From Entoloma clypeatum (lineage: Eukaryota > Basidiomycota > Agaricomycetes > Agaricales > Entolomataceae): a DNA stretch of 64,000 nucleotides. The position numbers and the translations under genes are program-made. The DNA lies in NCBI GenBank assembly GCA_963565915.1, contig OY751489.1:3596001-3660000 (forward strand), in the 5' to 3' direction. Numbering within the stretch: position 1 is the stretch's first letter; every line of letters starts with the position of its first letter. Shown here piece after piece: positions 63,290 to 64,000 of this stretch. The notes below the pieces were generated by a model. It was not told the DNA's origin and made no database searches. It saw only the letters and a program-made list of their open reading frames with translations.

Positions 63290-63515
63290 GACTTCTGTCA
63301 ACACCCAACACGCTCCCCGGCCTGCAAGGATATCAATCAATGTCTGTCTTACCCTCAAAGAACAGCCTCCTGCAGCCTCAAAGTTTTGATGCCCCGCTTG
63401 TCACTCTGACCTTGTAAATGAAATTGGAAACTGTCTGTATGAGGTGAGTTTTCCTGGTCTTCTCTTTGTTTTTCTTTCTAACCATCTCCCATTTTTTGAG
63501 CCTACCACCCCAAAT

Positions 63516-63951
63516 ATGCCCATTCCCACCACATTCATTTCAATCAATGCATCGAACATGTCATTCTACCCCACCCTCAATGTTCAGTTCAACATTCAGC
63601 TTAAAAGTATCAACATCAACAACAGTCCTTTTGCGATGACCCTCCTCCGCGTCAAACCTATGTTCAACCCACAAGTCCCTGACAAGCAACTATATTCCAT
63701 AGACATCCTGTTCAACTTTGGACCCCCAGATGCTCTCAATGCCTACCACAAGGCTCTTGAGAAACATGTTGCCAATCTTGTCCAGTAAGTAAGCCAAAGC
63801 TCACTCTACTGTGATCTTACCCAGTCTCAGGAACAAAGTTACCTGTGTCATTGTTTTTTTTACTACCCATGCCAATGCCACACATGATGGTGATCTTTAC
63901 CACACAGTGGGTGACACTGAGGATGAATGTGGCTCCAACGTGCCCCAACTG
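63516..63951 (+). CDS. Unknown gene, 5' part (runs off the window)
   Basis: ATG 63516 (or in-frame ATG 63444) opens an exon to 63784; an intron 63785-63830 (GTAAGT...CTCAG, 46 bp) joins in frame to exon 63831-63951, followed by a donor-like GTGAGT at 63952. The protein reads FYPTLNVQFNIQLKSININ, then LYSIDILFNFGPPDALNAYH and TTHANATHDGDLYHTVGDTE. No stop or frameshift and short consensus introns suggest a real gene. I do not recognise a domain; with the 3' part outside the window it could be a host gene or a transposon-borne one. Confidence 0.5.
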
Positions 63952-64000
63952 GTGAGTTCACCTCCTGAATTTTATTAAGCTTTCGTTCCTCAAATCACAG

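Noticed and set aside
63137..63358. Minus-strand ORF at the Gypsy-3 LTR (also at 56928-57110)
   Set aside because: Both are the same stretch of the two LTRs; a chance frame in the repeat.

Overview
The window looks like a transposon-rich stretch of a basidiomycete (Agaricomycetes) nuclear genome. The evidence is one intact multi-exon gene with introns of about 45-63 bp and GT-AG borders, plus remains of nearly every mobile-element class common in mushroom genomes: Ty3/Gypsy chromoviruses, Ty1/Copia, a DIRS-like tyrosine-recombinase retroelement, a LINE, Tc1/mariner, Helitron-associated sequence and several MITEs or foldback elements. Only one gene is confidently host-type: a DEAH-box RNA helicase of the DHX33/Dhr2 type in 11 exons at 8131-10663. 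Gene-like unknowns lie at 11545-12369, 13110-14700 (minus strand) and 63516-63951 (cut by the window edge).

Layout. 1-1100: a Gypsy gag fragment and a solo LTR. 1515-6339: a complete but dead Copia element (Copia-1) with 5-bp target duplications. 6856-8013: a large foldback palindrome directly upstream of the helicase gene. 10.7-18.5 kb: unrecognised gene pieces and duplicated segments that recur at 45-47.7 kb. 18.56-25.8 kb: a TIR element carrying a degenerate minisatellite, into which a complete Gypsy element (Gypsy-1, 19290-25378) has inserted. 27.0-29.3 kb: a LINE relic (minus strand) with a 326-bp solo LTR inside. 29.5-32.2 kb: solo LTR, Gypsy protease scrap, Tc1 scrap, MITE. 32.4-35.7 kb: an eroded minus-strand gene of unknown function. 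35.8-44.3 kb: a DIRS-like element (minus strand) split around a deleted Gypsy element (Gypsy-2, 37676-41815). 45-53.4 kb: a second copy of the 16-18 kb repeats and a Copia element (Copia-2) whose 5' half is inverted. 53.6-56.3 kb: Helitron-type DUF6570 relic, two MITEs and a tandem repeat. 56710-63289: a complete Gypsy chromovirus (Gypsy-3, minus strand) with an extra ORF after pol.

The most unusual item is a 224-247 bp element present six times (16902, 21770, 33684, 38703, 40043, 48304). It has TG...CA ends and 5-bp target duplications, as an LTR made by integrase would, but it encloses a tRNA-like cloverleaf with box A, box B and a T-run. Two inverted copies inside Gypsy-2 have exchanged their target duplications, which shows that the DNA between them was flipped by recombination. 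A second theme is decay at CpG: premature stops in the retroelements are largely TGA where an Arg CGA is expected, and in Copia-1 and Gypsy-3 every LTR difference is a lost CpG in the 5' LTR.
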